Below the pieces are notes generated by a model that was given only the letters and a program-made list of their open reading frames with translations, was not told the DNA's origin and made no database searches. From an uncultured bacterium (GTDB lineage Bacteria; Bacillota; Clostridia; Oscillospirales; Ruminococcaceae), in the NCBI GenBank assembly GCA_905214345.1, contig CAJMLV010000034.1, forward strand, positions 1 through 28,798: a DNA stretch of 28,798 nt, in the 5' to 3' direction. Position 1 is the stretch's first letter. The number at the start of each line of letters is the position of its first letter. Below, in pieces: positions 7,415 through 16,083 of the stretch. The position numbers and the translations under genes were made by a program.

Positions 7415-8484
7415 GGGGCGCCCTCCTGGGGCGTGTAAGCCTCCATACCGTAATCCGCGAAAGTGGAACCGTCGTACACCGCCAGCGCCATATCCAGCAG
7501 CGGCATGGCGGCCAGTGCGCCGGTGCCTTCGCCCAGGTGCATCCCGGCGGTGATGAGGGGCTGTTTATCCAGGGCTTGCAGCAAAAGCCGCCCGCAGGGT
7601 TCGGCGGAGCAATGGCTGGCAAATACCGCCTTGGATGCCGCCGGGCACAGCCTGACAGCGCACAGGGCGGCGGCGGCGGTGATGACCCCATCCATGAGCA
7701 CCGGCACTTGGTACAGTGCCCCGCCCAAAAACACGCCGCATAGACCGGCAATATCCAGCCCGCCCACCTTGGCCAGCACCCCCAGCGGGTCGGCAGCGTC
7801 GGGACGGTTCACCGCAAGCGCCGATTCAATGGCATGGACTTTGCGGGCGAGTCCTGCATCTGAAAGGCCTGCCCCGCGCCCGGTCACATCCGCAGGGCGC
7901 AGCCCCAGCAATGCGCAGGTCACAGCGGTGGCGGTGGTGGTGTTGCCGATGCCCATCTCCCCCGCCGCCAGCAGCCGGGTCCCTTCTTCTTTCTGCCCAC
8001 GAACCAGGTCGATGCCGTTGAGTATCGCCTGCGCCGCCTGGACCCGGGTCATGGCAGGTTCCCGGGCAATATTGCCGGTGCCGTTGGCCACCCGGGCACT
8101 GTACACACCGGGCAAAACCGGCGGGTCCAGAATCCCCATATCCACCGGCAGCACCCGGCACCGGGCTACCCGGGCCATTTGGCAGGCGGTGCTGCGCCCG
8201 GCCCCCAGCTGGCGGGCCACCACAGCGGTGACATCGCTGCCGGTCTGGCTAACGCCTTCAGCCACCACGCCGTTGTCGGCACACAGCACCAGCAGGGTCC
8301 GGGTGTCCAGGCATACATCGGCGCTGCCGGTAAGGGCGGCCATCTCTTCCACCATGGTTTCCAACAGGCCGAGACCGCCCAGGGGTTTGGCGCAGGCCGC
8401 CCAACGTTCATGGGCAGTCCGGCGGGCAACTTCCTCCGGCGGGGTGATGGAAGCAAGCAGTTCACGAAGGGTATTTTCCGGCAT
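7408..8484 (-). CDS. cobT: Nicotinate-nucleotide:dimethylbenzimidazole phosphoribosyltransferase CobT
   Basis: Activates the lower-ligand base: it transfers phosphoribose from nicotinate mononucleotide to a benzimidazole (or related base), forming alpha-ribazole-phosphate. The full-length 358-aa protein has KPLGGLGLLE near the N-terminus, a VLCADNGVVAEGVSQ segment (residues 66-80), the GEMGIGNTTTATA loop (175-187), and the probable catalytic Glu319 in LGEGTGALAAMPLLD. It starts 3 nt after the cbiA stop with an AAAGGAAG site inside cbiA. No base-synthesis gene (bluB, bza) is in the window, so the ligand may be scavenged or made from another locus. Confidence 0.95.
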   Translation of the reverse strand: MPENTLRELLASITPPEEVARRTAHERWAACAKPLGGLGLLETMVEEMAALTGSADVCLDTRTLLVLCADNGVVAEGVSQTGSDVTAVVARQLGAGRSTACQMARVARCRVLPVDMGILDPPVLPGVYSARVANGTGNIAREPAMTRVQAAQAILNGIDLVRGQKEEGTRLLAAGEMGIGNTTTATAVTCALLGLRPADVTGRGAGLSDAGLARKVHAIESALAVNRPDAADPLGVLAKVGGLDIAGLCGVFLGGALYQVPVLMDGVITAAAALCAVRLCPAASKAVFASHCSAEPCGRLLLQALDKQPLITAGMHLGEGTGALAAMPLLDMALAVYDGSTFADYGMEAYTPQEGAPC

Positions 8485-8487
8485 GAT

Positions 8488-9840
8488 TCATTCTTCCTTT
8501 GCGGGATAATTGCGCGCCGCAGCAGCAAAACGGCGGGTCATCTGGGCGTTGCCCGCGAAATACAGGTGCGGGAACGCCGCATACAGGGTGGGTGTGGTAA
8601 AGCCGCACAGCCATTTGCGCCCGGACACCGGCTTGACCACCTCAAAGGCCGAGCCGTTTTCGGTACTGTCCCAATAATGGAATTCGTGTACCGGGGTGCT
8701 TTCTCCTTGGCGGAAAAGCAGGCTGCCCTGCCGTGCCGTCATCTCGGCATAGCCGAAACGGACCAGCTTTTCGGTGCGCAGACCGTGGCCGGGCAGAACC
8801 CCCACCATGGGGAAGGTCTGGCCTTTCTGGTCCTGGAGAGACTGCCCCAGATACAGAAAGCCGCCGCACTCCGCCACGGTGGGCAAGCCGTTCTGGATGG
8901 CGGTGCGCAGTACGGTGCGCATGGCTTCGTTGCGGGAAAGGGCTTCGGCATGGAGTTCCGGGTAACCGCCGGGCAGGTACAAGCCTCCCACTCCGGCGGG
9001 CAAGTTCCGGTCATGCAGCGGGCTGAAAAACACCGGTTCCGCCCCGGCGCGATAGAACGCCTCCAGCGTTTCGGCATAGGTGAAGCAAAAGGCTTCGTCC
9101 CGGGCCACCGCAATCCGGGCCATGGCCTGAGGATAAGGCCGCTTGGCGGCAGCGCGTTCAGTCCCGGCAAAGAGAGTTTCGAACCGGGTCCAGTCCATCG
9201 TCTGCAGCAGAATGGCCGCCACCGCATTGATGCGGGCCCGCAGGTCGATGATCTCCCCTGCTGTATACAGACCCAGGTGACGGCTTTCGAACTTGGCTTT
9301 CTCCATAGGGGGCAAGTATCCCAACACCGGCAGGCCGGTCTTTTCTTCCAGCATGGGGGCAAGGGTCTCGTACAGCATGGGGCTGCATTCATTGAGGAAA
9401 ATGCCGGTGATATGGCTGTTCGGCACAAACTCCGCCAACCCGCGCACACCGGCTGCCAGGGTCAGGCTGGCCCCCTTGGGACGCAGCACCAACAGCACCG
9501 GCAGATTCAAAGTATCGGCCAGGTGCCAGGCGGAAGCATCGGTCCGGGTACCGCCCAAGCCGTCATAAAAGCCCATGACGCCTTCGCACACCGCCGCGCC
9601 ATGCCCGGCACAACCGTCGGCATACAGGCTGCGCACCGTAGCCTCGGAAGCCAGATACAGGTCCAGGTTGTGGCTTTCCACCCCCAGGACAGCACGGTGA
9701 AACATAGGGTCGATATAATCCGGCCCGCATTTGAAGGCACAGGGGTCCAACCTTCGCCGTTTGAGGGCGGCCAGCAAGGCGCAGGTCACCACCGTTTTGC
9801 CGCTGCCGGAAGCAGACGCGGCCACCATACATTCAATCAT
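8488..9840 (-). CDS. cbiA: Cobyrinate a,c-diamide synthase CbiA
   Basis: ATP- and glutamine-dependent amidation of the a and c carboxylates of cobyrinate. The ATG at 9840 is chosen over a TTG 15 nt upstream because GGGGAA lies at a good distance and the P-loop follows immediately. The 450-aa protein has the ATP-binding motif ASASGSGKT (residues 8-16), FKCGPDYIDPMFH, CEGVMGFYDG, and a glutaminase domain with the nucleophile Cys325 in TVAECGGFLYLG. HEFHYW near the C-terminus matches the conserved histidine region of this family. It shares architecture with CobQ in the same operon but is distinguished by these CbiA motifs. It overlaps cbiET by 8 nt. Confidence 0.95.
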   Translation of the reverse strand: MIECMVAASASGSGKTVVTCALLAALKRRRLDPCAFKCGPDYIDPMFHRAVLGVESHNLDLYLASEATVRSLYADGCAGHGAAVCEGVMGFYDGLGGTRTDASAWHLADTLNLPVLLVLRPKGASLTLAAGVRGLAEFVPNSHITGIFLNECSPMLYETLAPMLEEKTGLPVLGYLPPMEKAKFESRHLGLYTAGEIIDLRARINAVAAILLQTMDWTRFETLFAGTERAAAKRPYPQAMARIAVARDEAFCFTYAETLEAFYRAGAEPVFFSPLHDRNLPAGVGGLYLPGGYPELHAEALSRNEAMRTVLRTAIQNGLPTVAECGGFLYLGQSLQDQKGQTFPMVGVLPGHGLRTEKLVRFGYAEMTARQGSLLFRQGESTPVHEFHYWDSTENGSAFEVVKPVSGRKWLCGFTTPTLYAAFPHLYFAGNAQMTRRFAAAARNYPAKEE

Positions 9841-11029
9841 CACAGTTCCCCGCAATCAGAAATACAGGATTTTGGGCAGTAAGCATGTGCACCCGTCCCG
9901 CCGTTTTGGTTCCGCTCACTGCCAGCTGGGTCACATCGGGTTCGATGCCATGCTTTTGCAGCGCCTGTACCGCCGCCGTCAGGCTTTCCAGGGCGATGGC
10001 CGTAATGCACAGGCGGGCGGAAGGATTCTTTTGCAGCGCCGCGTCCACGATAGCCTGCATGTTTCCCCTGCTGCCGCCGATGAACACCGCATCCGGCGCG
10101 GGCAGATTTGCAAGAGCATCGGGGGCCTTTCCGGGGACCACCTGCAGATTCCAGGCGCAGAACTTGCGGCGGTTGGCTTCGATCAGTTCACAGGCTTCGG
10201 GCAGACATTCCACCGCAAACACCCGGCCCCGGTTGGCCGCAGCCGCCAGCTCCACACTGACACTGCCGGTACCGGCCCCCACGTCCCAGACGGTGGCCTC
10301 TGCCCCCGGTGCCAGCGTGGCCAGCACGGCGGCGCGGACCATCTGCTTGGTCATGGGTACCTGGCCCCGGATGAACCGGGAATCCGGCCAGCCGGGGGTG
10401 CGCCGGGGGACCATCGGCGCCGGTTCCGCCAGCAGCACCGACAGCGGAGAAAAAGATTTTTCCGCACAGGCAGCCGCCGTGGCGGCAGTGATGTTCTGTT
10501 CGGGCGTGTCCAGATCCTCCCCCACCGTAACGGATAAATCTCCCAACCCGGCTTTTGTCAGCTGCGCGCACAAGGACGCCGGGCCAAGGGTTCCGCCGGT
10601 AAGAAAAAAGGCCGGACGGCCCTGCATAACGGCGGCGACGGCATTGCAGTCCACCCCGTGGGCACTGACAAGAAGCCAGTCCTGCCAGGGACGGCCCAGG
10701 GCCGCTGCCAGCATCTGCACGCTGGAAATCCCCGGCAGCACCGTTACCTGCCATCCCTTCAGCAAGGGCAGCAAACTGCGACAGCCGGAATAGAATCCGC
10801 TGTCGCCGCTGTAAACCACCGCACAGTCCTTTTCCCGGTTTTCTTGCAGAATTGCCAGAATATCCCCGGGTTTGGTGGCGGCAAAGCGGTGGGATGTGCA
10901 GCTTTCGGGCAGCTGCGCCAGCAACCGCTTTGCCCCGACAATGCAGCCGGCTGCCGACAAGGCTTTTTCGGCGGCTTGGGTCATCTGGGCGGCACTGCCG
11001 CTGCCCATGCCCAACAGGGTCACATTCAT
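9833..11029 (-). CDS. cbiET: Fused cobalt-precorrin-7 C5-methyltransferase / cobalt-precorrin-6B C15-methyltransferase (decarboxylating), CbiE-CbiT
   Basis: The 398-aa fusion carries two SAM-dependent enzymes acting after CbiJ. Residues 1-200 are CbiE-like, with GMGSGS in place of the usual GIGPG near the start, YSGDSGFYSG (73-82), LPGISSVQMLAAALG and VSAHG. Residues 205-398 are CbiT-like, with the RTPGWPDSRFIRGQVPMTK linker-proximal motif, methyltransferase motif I WDVGAGTGSVSVE (248-260) and FIGGSRGNM (316-324). The fusion matches the CobL-type arrangement common in bacteria; it is the only fused enzyme in this operon. It overlaps cbiJ by 4 nt and cbiA by 8 nt. Confidence 0.94.
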   Translation of the reverse strand: MNVTLLGMGSGSAAQMTQAAEKALSAAGCIVGAKRLLAQLPESCTSHRFAATKPGDILAILQENREKDCAVVYSGDSGFYSGCRSLLPLLKGWQVTVLPGISSVQMLAAALGRPWQDWLLVSAHGVDCNAVAAVMQGRPAFFLTGGTLGPASLCAQLTKAGLGDLSVTVGEDLDTPEQNITAATAAACAEKSFSPLSVLLAEPAPMVPRRTPGWPDSRFIRGQVPMTKQMVRAAVLATLAPGAEATVWDVGAGTGSVSVELAAAANRGRVFAVECLPEACELIEANRRKFCAWNLQVVPGKAPDALANLPAPDAVFIGGSRGNMQAIVDAALQKNPSARLCITAIALESLTAAVQALQKHGIEPDVTQLAVSGTKTAGRVHMLTAQNPVFLIAGNCDD

Positions 11030-11763
11030 GGTATCAGTCCTTTGCAGAATTGAAGGATTTCCTCTTCGGTCTCGCCGCTGTCTGCCGGGCGGCGGATGAC
11101 CACCAGCACTGTGCCGGTTTTGTGGGCTGCTTCCGCTTTTTCGGCAAAGCCGCCCTGAGGTCCCCCGTCCTTGGTGATCAGATACCGGATGCCAAACTGC
11201 CGCAGCAGCGCCACATTCAGCTCCGTGCTGAACGGTCCCTGCATGGCAATGACATTGCGGTGGGGGATGCCCGCGGCTTCACAGGCGCCCAGGCTTTGGG
11301 CCGAAGGCAGCACCCGGGGATACAGCCGGTGTACCCCCAGCCCCGAAAAAGCGGCCAGTTCCTTGGCACCGGTGGTCAGCAAGATGTTGCCTTCGGTATT
11401 TTGCAGCAGGGCTGCGGCGGAAGGGGCATCGGGAGCGGTCAGGCTGCCCGGCGGCAGAGGACTTGCCGGGCGCAGCAGCCGTTTGTACGGAGTATTTGTC
11501 TGTTCCGCCGCCTGCCGGATATTGACAGTGACGGCCGTGGCGTAAGGATGGGTGGCGTCGATGCACAAATCCGCACCGTGCATCAGCCCGGCCATGGCAT
11601 CGGGTTCCAGCCGGCCGGTATGCACCGTCGCACCGGGGCTTCTCCCCTGCTCTTCAGCACCGTATTCGGTGGCCACACAAACGGTGACCCGTGCCCCCAG
11701 CTTTGCCAGGGCGGCGGACAGGCGGCGGCCTTCGGTGGTGCCGGAAAATACAACGATCTTCAC
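11026..11763 (-). CDS. cbiJ: Cobalt-precorrin-6A reductase CbiJ
   Basis: NAD(P)H-dependent reduction of the macrocycle of cobalt-precorrin-6A. The 245-aa protein begins VVFSGTTEGRRLSAAL, the CobK/CbiJ signature, continues with IDATHPYATAVTVNIR (about residues 68-83) and LLRPASPL, and ends with the ITKDGGPQGGFAEKAEAA segment typical of the family. The start is a GTG at 11763 forming a GTGA overlap with the cbiH stop; no upstream ATG gives the family N-terminus. The order cbiJ-cbiET places reduction next to the methyltransferases that use its product. Confidence 0.94.
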   Translation of the reverse strand: MKIVVFSGTTEGRRLSAALAKLGARVTVCVATEYGAEEQGRSPGATVHTGRLEPDAMAGLMHGADLCIDATHPYATAVTVNIRQAAEQTNTPYKRLLRPASPLPPGSLTAPDAPSAAALLQNTEGNILLTTGAKELAAFSGLGVHRLYPRVLPSAQSLGACEAAGIPHRNVIAMQGPFSTELNVALLRQFGIRYLITKDGGPQGGFAEKAEAAHKTGTVLVVIRRPADSGETEEEILQFCKGLIP

Positions 11764-12491
11764 GGACGGTACCCCCGGGGCGTGACAAGCTTGCCTGCCA
11801 GCAGACGGGTGGAAGAAGACCCGATGAACACGGTGGTAAACATATCCATGGGAGCCTGTTCCAGGTCCGCCAGGGTCAGGTTCTCGGATTGCTGGCCGTC
11901 CCGTCCGATATTGCGCACGTACCCGCAGGGGGTAGCGGGATCTTTGCCAGATTGCAGCAAAATCCGCACCGCCTTTTGCAGGTAATCCGCCCGCTTGCGG
12001 GAACCGGGATTGTACAGGCAGAGGGCAAAATCTCCCTTGGCGGCACATTCCAGACGGGTCTCGATGACTTCCCAAGGAGTGAGCAGGTCGGACAGGGAGA
12101 TGACACAGAAATCATGTCCCAAAGGTGCCCCCAGTACCGCTGCGCCGGAGAGTGCGGCCGTGATGCCGGGCACCACCTCGATCTCCACATTGGGATATTC
12201 TGCGGCCAGTTCCAGCACCGGGGAAGCCATACCGTACACCCCGGCGTCACCGCTGCAGACCATGGCGGTAGTCACCCCCTGCCCGGCCGAAGCCAGGGCA
12301 TGGCGGCAACGGTCCAGTTCCTGCTTCATGGGGGTGGTGAAATACTCTTTATCCGGGTACAACGGACGGACCAGGTCGGTATACACCGAATACCCGCAGA
12401 TCAGTTCCGCTTCTTCCAGGGCTGCTCTTGCCTGGGCGGTCAGGTAACGGGCATCCCCGGGACCAAGACCCACTACATACAGTTTATTCAT
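11760..12491 (-). CDS. cbiH: Cobalt-factor III / precorrin-3B C17-methyltransferase CbiH
   Basis: SAM-dependent methylation at C17 with ring contraction, the step that creates the corrin framework. The 243-aa protein has the tetrapyrrole methylase start YVVGLGPGD (residues 5-13), GYSVYTDLV, CSGDAGVYGMASPVLE (79-94), VPGITAALSGAAVLGAPLGHDF and the C-terminal YNPGSRKR region, all of the CobJ/CbiH class. There is no ferredoxin-like C-terminal extension, unlike some longer CbiH versions. The ATG at 12491 lies within the last codons of cbiG (8-nt overlap). Confidence 0.95.
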   Translation of the reverse strand: MNKLYVVGLGPGDARYLTAQARAALEEAELICGYSVYTDLVRPLYPDKEYFTTPMKQELDRCRHALASAGQGVTTAMVCSGDAGVYGMASPVLELAAEYPNVEIEVVPGITAALSGAAVLGAPLGHDFCVISLSDLLTPWEVIETRLECAAKGDFALCLYNPGSRKRADYLQKAVRILLQSGKDPATPCGYVRNIGRDGQQSENLTLADLEQAPMDMFTTVFIGSSSTRLLAGKLVTPRGYRP

Positions 12492-13488
12492 CCTGCCATC
12501 TCCAATCCGGGGCATAGGGCTGCAAAGCCAGGGCCATGGTGACCCCGTTGCCCGCGTTCTTCTTGCTGTAAAGGTCGCCGCCCGCCCCCAGCACGGCCGA
12601 GCGTTCGCAGACATTATCCACCCCTGTGATCTTCTGCACAAAGGCACTGGAAGTAAAGTTTCCCTGCACCGCCGCCAGCTGTTTGGCGGAATAGGTCCGC
12701 AGGGGCCAGCCGTGGGCGGCGCAGAATTCCAGCAGGCCCGGTTCCTCTTTTTTCAGGTCGATGCTGGCCGCCATGGTGATGGCCTGGGGGCATACTCCCG
12801 CTTTGGCCAGCAGCCGGGTGAGGGCATCCTCCAGGGCAGCAGCGGAAATGCCCTTGCGGCATCCCACCCCCAGCACGGCAATACGGGGCACCAGCTGCAA
12901 CACGTCCCGCCCGCGGCTGCGCAGGCTCAGGCGCAGATCACAGGCCTTGCTATCACACAAACGCACACCGGCAGGGGCTTTTTCCTCGATAGGGAAGTCA
13001 CTGTATACCCCCACTGTCTGCCCGGCCAGCACCGCTGCGGACACCGTCTTGATCTTCTCCGGATTGAGGATGGTGCAGTTCTGGCGCTTGGCCCATTCGT
13101 CCACCGCAAACACACCGTTCACGTCGGTAGCGGTGGTGATGACCGCCGCAGCGCCGCACAAAGCGGAAATGCGCCGGGCCAGGTCGTTGGCGCCCCCCAG
13201 GTGCCCCGACAACACCGGAACTGCCCAGTTGGCGTCTTCGTCCACCACCACCACCGCCGGGTCTTTGGCTTTGCTTTGAATGTACGGCGCAATGGCCCGC
13301 ACCGCGATTCCCGCCGCCCCCACATAGACCAGCGCTCCCGCATGAGAAAAAGCTTCCTGTGTCCAGTGGGACAAGGACAGCGGACTGCCGCAGCGGGCCG
13401 CCCTTCCGTTCAGCCCGGCGGCCAGGTTTTTGGCCAGTTCATAGCCCTTGTCGGTGAAAGCCAGCAGTTCCACCGGCCCGGCGCTCAT
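12484..13488 (-). CDS. cbiG: Cobalt-precorrin-5A hydrolase CbiG
   Basis: Opens the delta-lactone ring and releases the C20 carbon as acetaldehyde. The 334-aa protein shows the N-terminal domain with VYVGAAGIAVRAIAPYI (residues 54-70) and VVDEDANWAVPVLSGHLGGA (81-100), a middle segment (about 120-200), and the C-terminal CbiG domain opening with AVLGVGCRKG (204-213) and ending with AVLGAGGDLYSKKNAGNGVT. Such intact three-part CbiG proteins are typical of the anaerobic pathway; aerobic bacteria lack this enzyme. It overlaps cbiF and cbiH by 4 and 8 nt. Confidence 0.95.
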   Translation of the reverse strand: MSAGPVELLAFTDKGYELAKNLAAGLNGRAARCGSPLSLSHWTQEAFSHAGALVYVGAAGIAVRAIAPYIQSKAKDPAVVVVDEDANWAVPVLSGHLGGANDLARRISALCGAAAVITTATDVNGVFAVDEWAKRQNCTILNPEKIKTVSAAVLAGQTVGVYSDFPIEEKAPAGVRLCDSKACDLRLSLRSRGRDVLQLVPRIAVLGVGCRKGISAAALEDALTRLLAKAGVCPQAITMAASIDLKKEEPGLLEFCAAHGWPLRTYSAKQLAAVQGNFTSSAFVQKITGVDNVCERSAVLGAGGDLYSKKNAGNGVTMALALQPYAPDWRWQDE

Positions 13489-14243
13489 GCGTCGTTTCCT
13501 TTCCGGTATCCGGTGGTAAAGGCAGGGTCATACAGTCTGCTGCGGTCATAGGTCTTGCCCAAAAAGTCCCCCACCAGTACCAGAGCGGTGCGGGAGATAC
13601 CGTTTGCCTGCCCGCATTCGGCCAGGGTTCCCACCGTGCAGCGGGCTACCTTTTCTTCCGGCCAGGTGGCCTTGTACACCAAGGCAGCGGGGGTATCTTC
13701 GGTGTACGCCCCCTGCAGCAGCGCCGCCTGTACCCCGGGCAGCATGCCGGCGGACAGAAAGATGACCATCGTAGCGCCGTGGGCGGCCAATGCAGCCAGA
13801 CTTTCCCGTTCGGGCACCGGGGTACGCCCGGCCAACCGGGTGATGATGACGCTCTGGCTGACACCGGGCAGGGTGTATTCCGCATCCAGCGCGGCGGCGG
13901 CTCCGCAGAAGCTGGAAACCCCGGGGGTACTTTCATAAGGGATTTCCGCCGCGTCCAGAGCATCCATCTGCTCCCGCACTGCGCCGAACAGGCAGGGGTC
14001 ACCGGTATGCAGACGCACCGTCATGTGGTGGTCCGCTTCCTGCTGCCGCATGACTTCCAGCACCTGTTCCAGGGTCATTTCGGCGCTGTTGTAAATGGCG
14101 CACCCCGGCTTGGTCAGGCCCAAAAGGGCGGGATTGACCAGGCTGCCAGCATAGACCACGCAGTCGGCTTTGCCCAGCAGTTCAGCTCCCCGAAGGGTGA
14201 TGAGGTCAGGGGCACCCGGCCCGGCTCCCACAAAGTGAATCAT
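13485..14243 (-). CDS. cbiF: Cobalt-precorrin-4 C11-methyltransferase CbiF
   Basis: SAM-dependent methylation at C11. The 252-aa protein starts with the tetrapyrrole methylase motif HFVGAGPGAPDLITLRG (residues 3-19), followed by CVVYAGSLVN (28-37), LHTGDPCLFGAVREQMD (78-94) and the PGVSSFCGAAAAL loop, the CobM/CbiF pattern. TRLAGRTPVPERESL and FLSAGMLP are further family landmarks. It overlaps cbiL by 4 nt and cbiG by 4 nt. Four independent tetrapyrrole methylase genes/domains (cbiL, cbiF, cbiH, cbiE) lie within about 5 kb of one another. Confidence 0.95.
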   Translation of the reverse strand: MIHFVGAGPGAPDLITLRGAELLGKADCVVYAGSLVNPALLGLTKPGCAIYNSAEMTLEQVLEVMRQQEADHHMTVRLHTGDPCLFGAVREQMDALDAAEIPYESTPGVSSFCGAAAALDAEYTLPGVSQSVIITRLAGRTPVPERESLAALAAHGATMVIFLSAGMLPGVQAALLQGAYTEDTPAALVYKATWPEEKVARCTVGTLAECGQANGISRTALVLVGDFLGKTYDRSRLYDPAFTTGYRKGNDA

Positions 14244-14962
14244 GCTTTCGGCTCCTTTCCGCCTTGCTTCACAAGAAGGGTGGCAAAGTATCCGGCACTG
14301 CCTTCCGGCTGTTCCTGTTTCAGGTTATCCCAGACTTGCTCTTCCGGCAGGCCGCAGTTGCACACAAGGGCGCTTTCTTCCAGAAGGTCTGCTTTTTCCA
14401 GAGCCGCCATCACCTGGGGCAGCTGGCGGCCGCTTTTCATCAGCACTTTGGCGCCGGGCGCGGCCAGGATCTCTTCCAGCGGGATGCTTCCGGGGGCGAT
14501 GGTCAGCGGCGTATCCATACCGCCGGTAAGGGGGCGGTTCAGCCGCGCCGCCACCGCGCAGAAACTGGGCACCCCCGCCACCATGGCGGTGGGATAGCCT
14601 TCTTCTTCCAGAATGGCCTGCAGATACCCGAAGGTGGCATACACCGACACATCCCCCAGGTTCAGCATGGCCACGTCCTGCCCTTCATCCAGGTAGCCCC
14701 GCAGAATATCCGCGGCGGCCCGGTGGGCCTTATGCCGTTCGGCTTCGTCATGGCTCATGGTAAAGTGCAGCGGCACAATGACCTTACGGCTCAGGTCCAC
14801 CGCCTGCCGGGCGATGTCCAGCGCCAGCATCTCGCCGCTTTTGGTCTGAGGGGCTGCAATGACCGGGCATCGGCGCATGATGCGCATCGCCTTGAAGGTG
14901 AGCAGTTCCGGGTCGCCCGGTCCCACGCTGACCCCGTACAGGGTGCCTTTTATCCGTTCCAC
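14240..14962 (-). CDS. cbiL: Cobalt-factor II C20-methyltransferase CbiL
   Basis: First methyltransferase after cobalt insertion; it adds a methyl at C20. The 240-aa protein has GTLYGVSVGPGDPELLTFKA (residues 6-25), LNLGDVSVYATFGYL (100-114), and GVPSFCAVAARL, the CobI/CbiL signature set, and lacks the LHTGDP motif of CbiF. The start is GTG at 14962, 11 nt after a clear AAAGGAG site; both sit inside the cbiD tail (13-nt overlap). The next internal ATG would delete the SAM-binding glycine loop. Confidence 0.94.
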   Translation of the reverse strand: MERIKGTLYGVSVGPGDPELLTFKAMRIMRRCPVIAAPQTKSGEMLALDIARQAVDLSRKVIVPLHFTMSHDEAERHKAHRAAADILRGYLDEGQDVAMLNLGDVSVYATFGYLQAILEEEGYPTAMVAGVPSFCAVAARLNRPLTGGMDTPLTIAPGSIPLEEILAAPGAKVLMKSGRQLPQVMAALEKADLLEESALVCNCGLPEEQVWDNLKQEQPEGSAGYFATLLVKQGGKEPKA

Positions 14963-16083
14963 TGTGCAAGTATCTCCTTTGCGGTATCACTCAGGCCCAG
15001 AAGGCCGTATTGGTTGGAAAACATCATAATACCGGCGCGGCAGTTCTCCCCTGCCCGCCGCTGCACATGCCCGGCCATGGCTGCCACAAGCCGCTGCAAA
15101 ACCGCCTCTCTCAGCCCGGCTTTGTCCAGCAATTCCAGGCATGCGTCGGTGGTGGGGGCTGCCAACAGTGCGGTACAAAAGTCCTGCCCGGCACCGCAGA
15201 CAGCGGCATGGGCACAGATCAGTTCGGTGCGGCAATCGGCCCAGCGGGAATGGGTGTTCATCACGCCCCCCGCCAGCTTGACCAGTTTGCCCATGTGCCC
15301 CACCAGCAGCAGTGTTTCGATACCTTCGGCCGCCGCCATATCCAGCGCATCCCCGATGAAATTGGAACACTTGACCACCGGCACACCCAGAGAGTCCAGA
15401 CCGTTAGCGTGCAGAAAATCAGCACCGTAGTTGCCGGGGGTGAGAATCAGGCGTTTGCTTTGGGCTGCGGCCTGGCGGATTTCCAGCCCGATGGTATCCA
15501 CCAACGCCTGCTCGCTCATGGGTTCCACCACCCCGGAAGTTCCCAGCACCGACAAGCCTCCTTCTATGCCCAACTTGGGATTGAAGGTCTTTTGGGCGGC
15601 TTCGGCACCGCCGGGAATGCGGATCTCCACCCGCAAGCCGCCTGTATAGCCAAAACGCCGGCAGACATCGCGGACTTCCTCCTCGATCATCCGGCGGGGC
15701 ACCGAATTGATGGCGGCAGCGCCCACCGGCTGGTCCAGACCCGGCCGGGTCACACGGCCGACACCCTCACCGCCGTCAATCAGGATGCCGGCGCCGTCGG
15801 TGCGGCTTACCACCGCCTGAACGGTCATTCCGTCGGTGATGTCGCAGTCATCCCCGGCGTCCTTTTCCACGCCGCAGAGAGCGGCGTCCCCCTCCATGCG
15901 GCAGACGGCGGGCAGCACCTGCACCGGCCAGCCTTTTGGGGGCACCAGTTGCAGGGTACGGGGCACCGCACCGGAAAGCAGCAGTTCCGCCGCCCCCCGG
16001 GCTGCCAGCGCCGCACAGGTGCCGGTGGTGTAACCGCAGCGCAGCAGTTTCTGTCCGCTGCGAACGTAGTGGTCAAAACTCAT
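14950..16083 (-). CDS. cbiD: Cobalt-precorrin-5B C1-methyltransferase CbiD
   Basis: SAM-dependent methylation at C1, specific to the anaerobic route. The 377-aa protein has the N-terminal signature LRCGYTTGTCAALAARGA (residues 14-31), GRVTRPGLDQPVGAAAINSVP in the middle, and LTPGNYGADFL and LLVGHMGKLVKLAGG towards the C-terminus. Length and motifs are ordinary for the family. Its ATG overlaps the cbiK stop by 4 nt and its end overlaps the cbiL start. Confidence 0.95.
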   Translation of the reverse strand: MSFDHYVRSGQKLLRCGYTTGTCAALAARGAAELLLSGAVPRTLQLVPPKGWPVQVLPAVCRMEGDAALCGVEKDAGDDCDITDGMTVQAVVSRTDGAGILIDGGEGVGRVTRPGLDQPVGAAAINSVPRRMIEEEVRDVCRRFGYTGGLRVEIRIPGGAEAAQKTFNPKLGIEGGLSVLGTSGVVEPMSEQALVDTIGLEIRQAAAQSKRLILTPGNYGADFLHANGLDSLGVPVVKCSNFIGDALDMAAAEGIETLLLVGHMGKLVKLAGGVMNTHSRWADCRTELICAHAAVCGAGQDFCTALLAAPTTDACLELLDKAGLREAVLQRLVAAMAGHVQRRAGENCRAGIMMFSNQYGLLGLSDTAKEILAQWNG

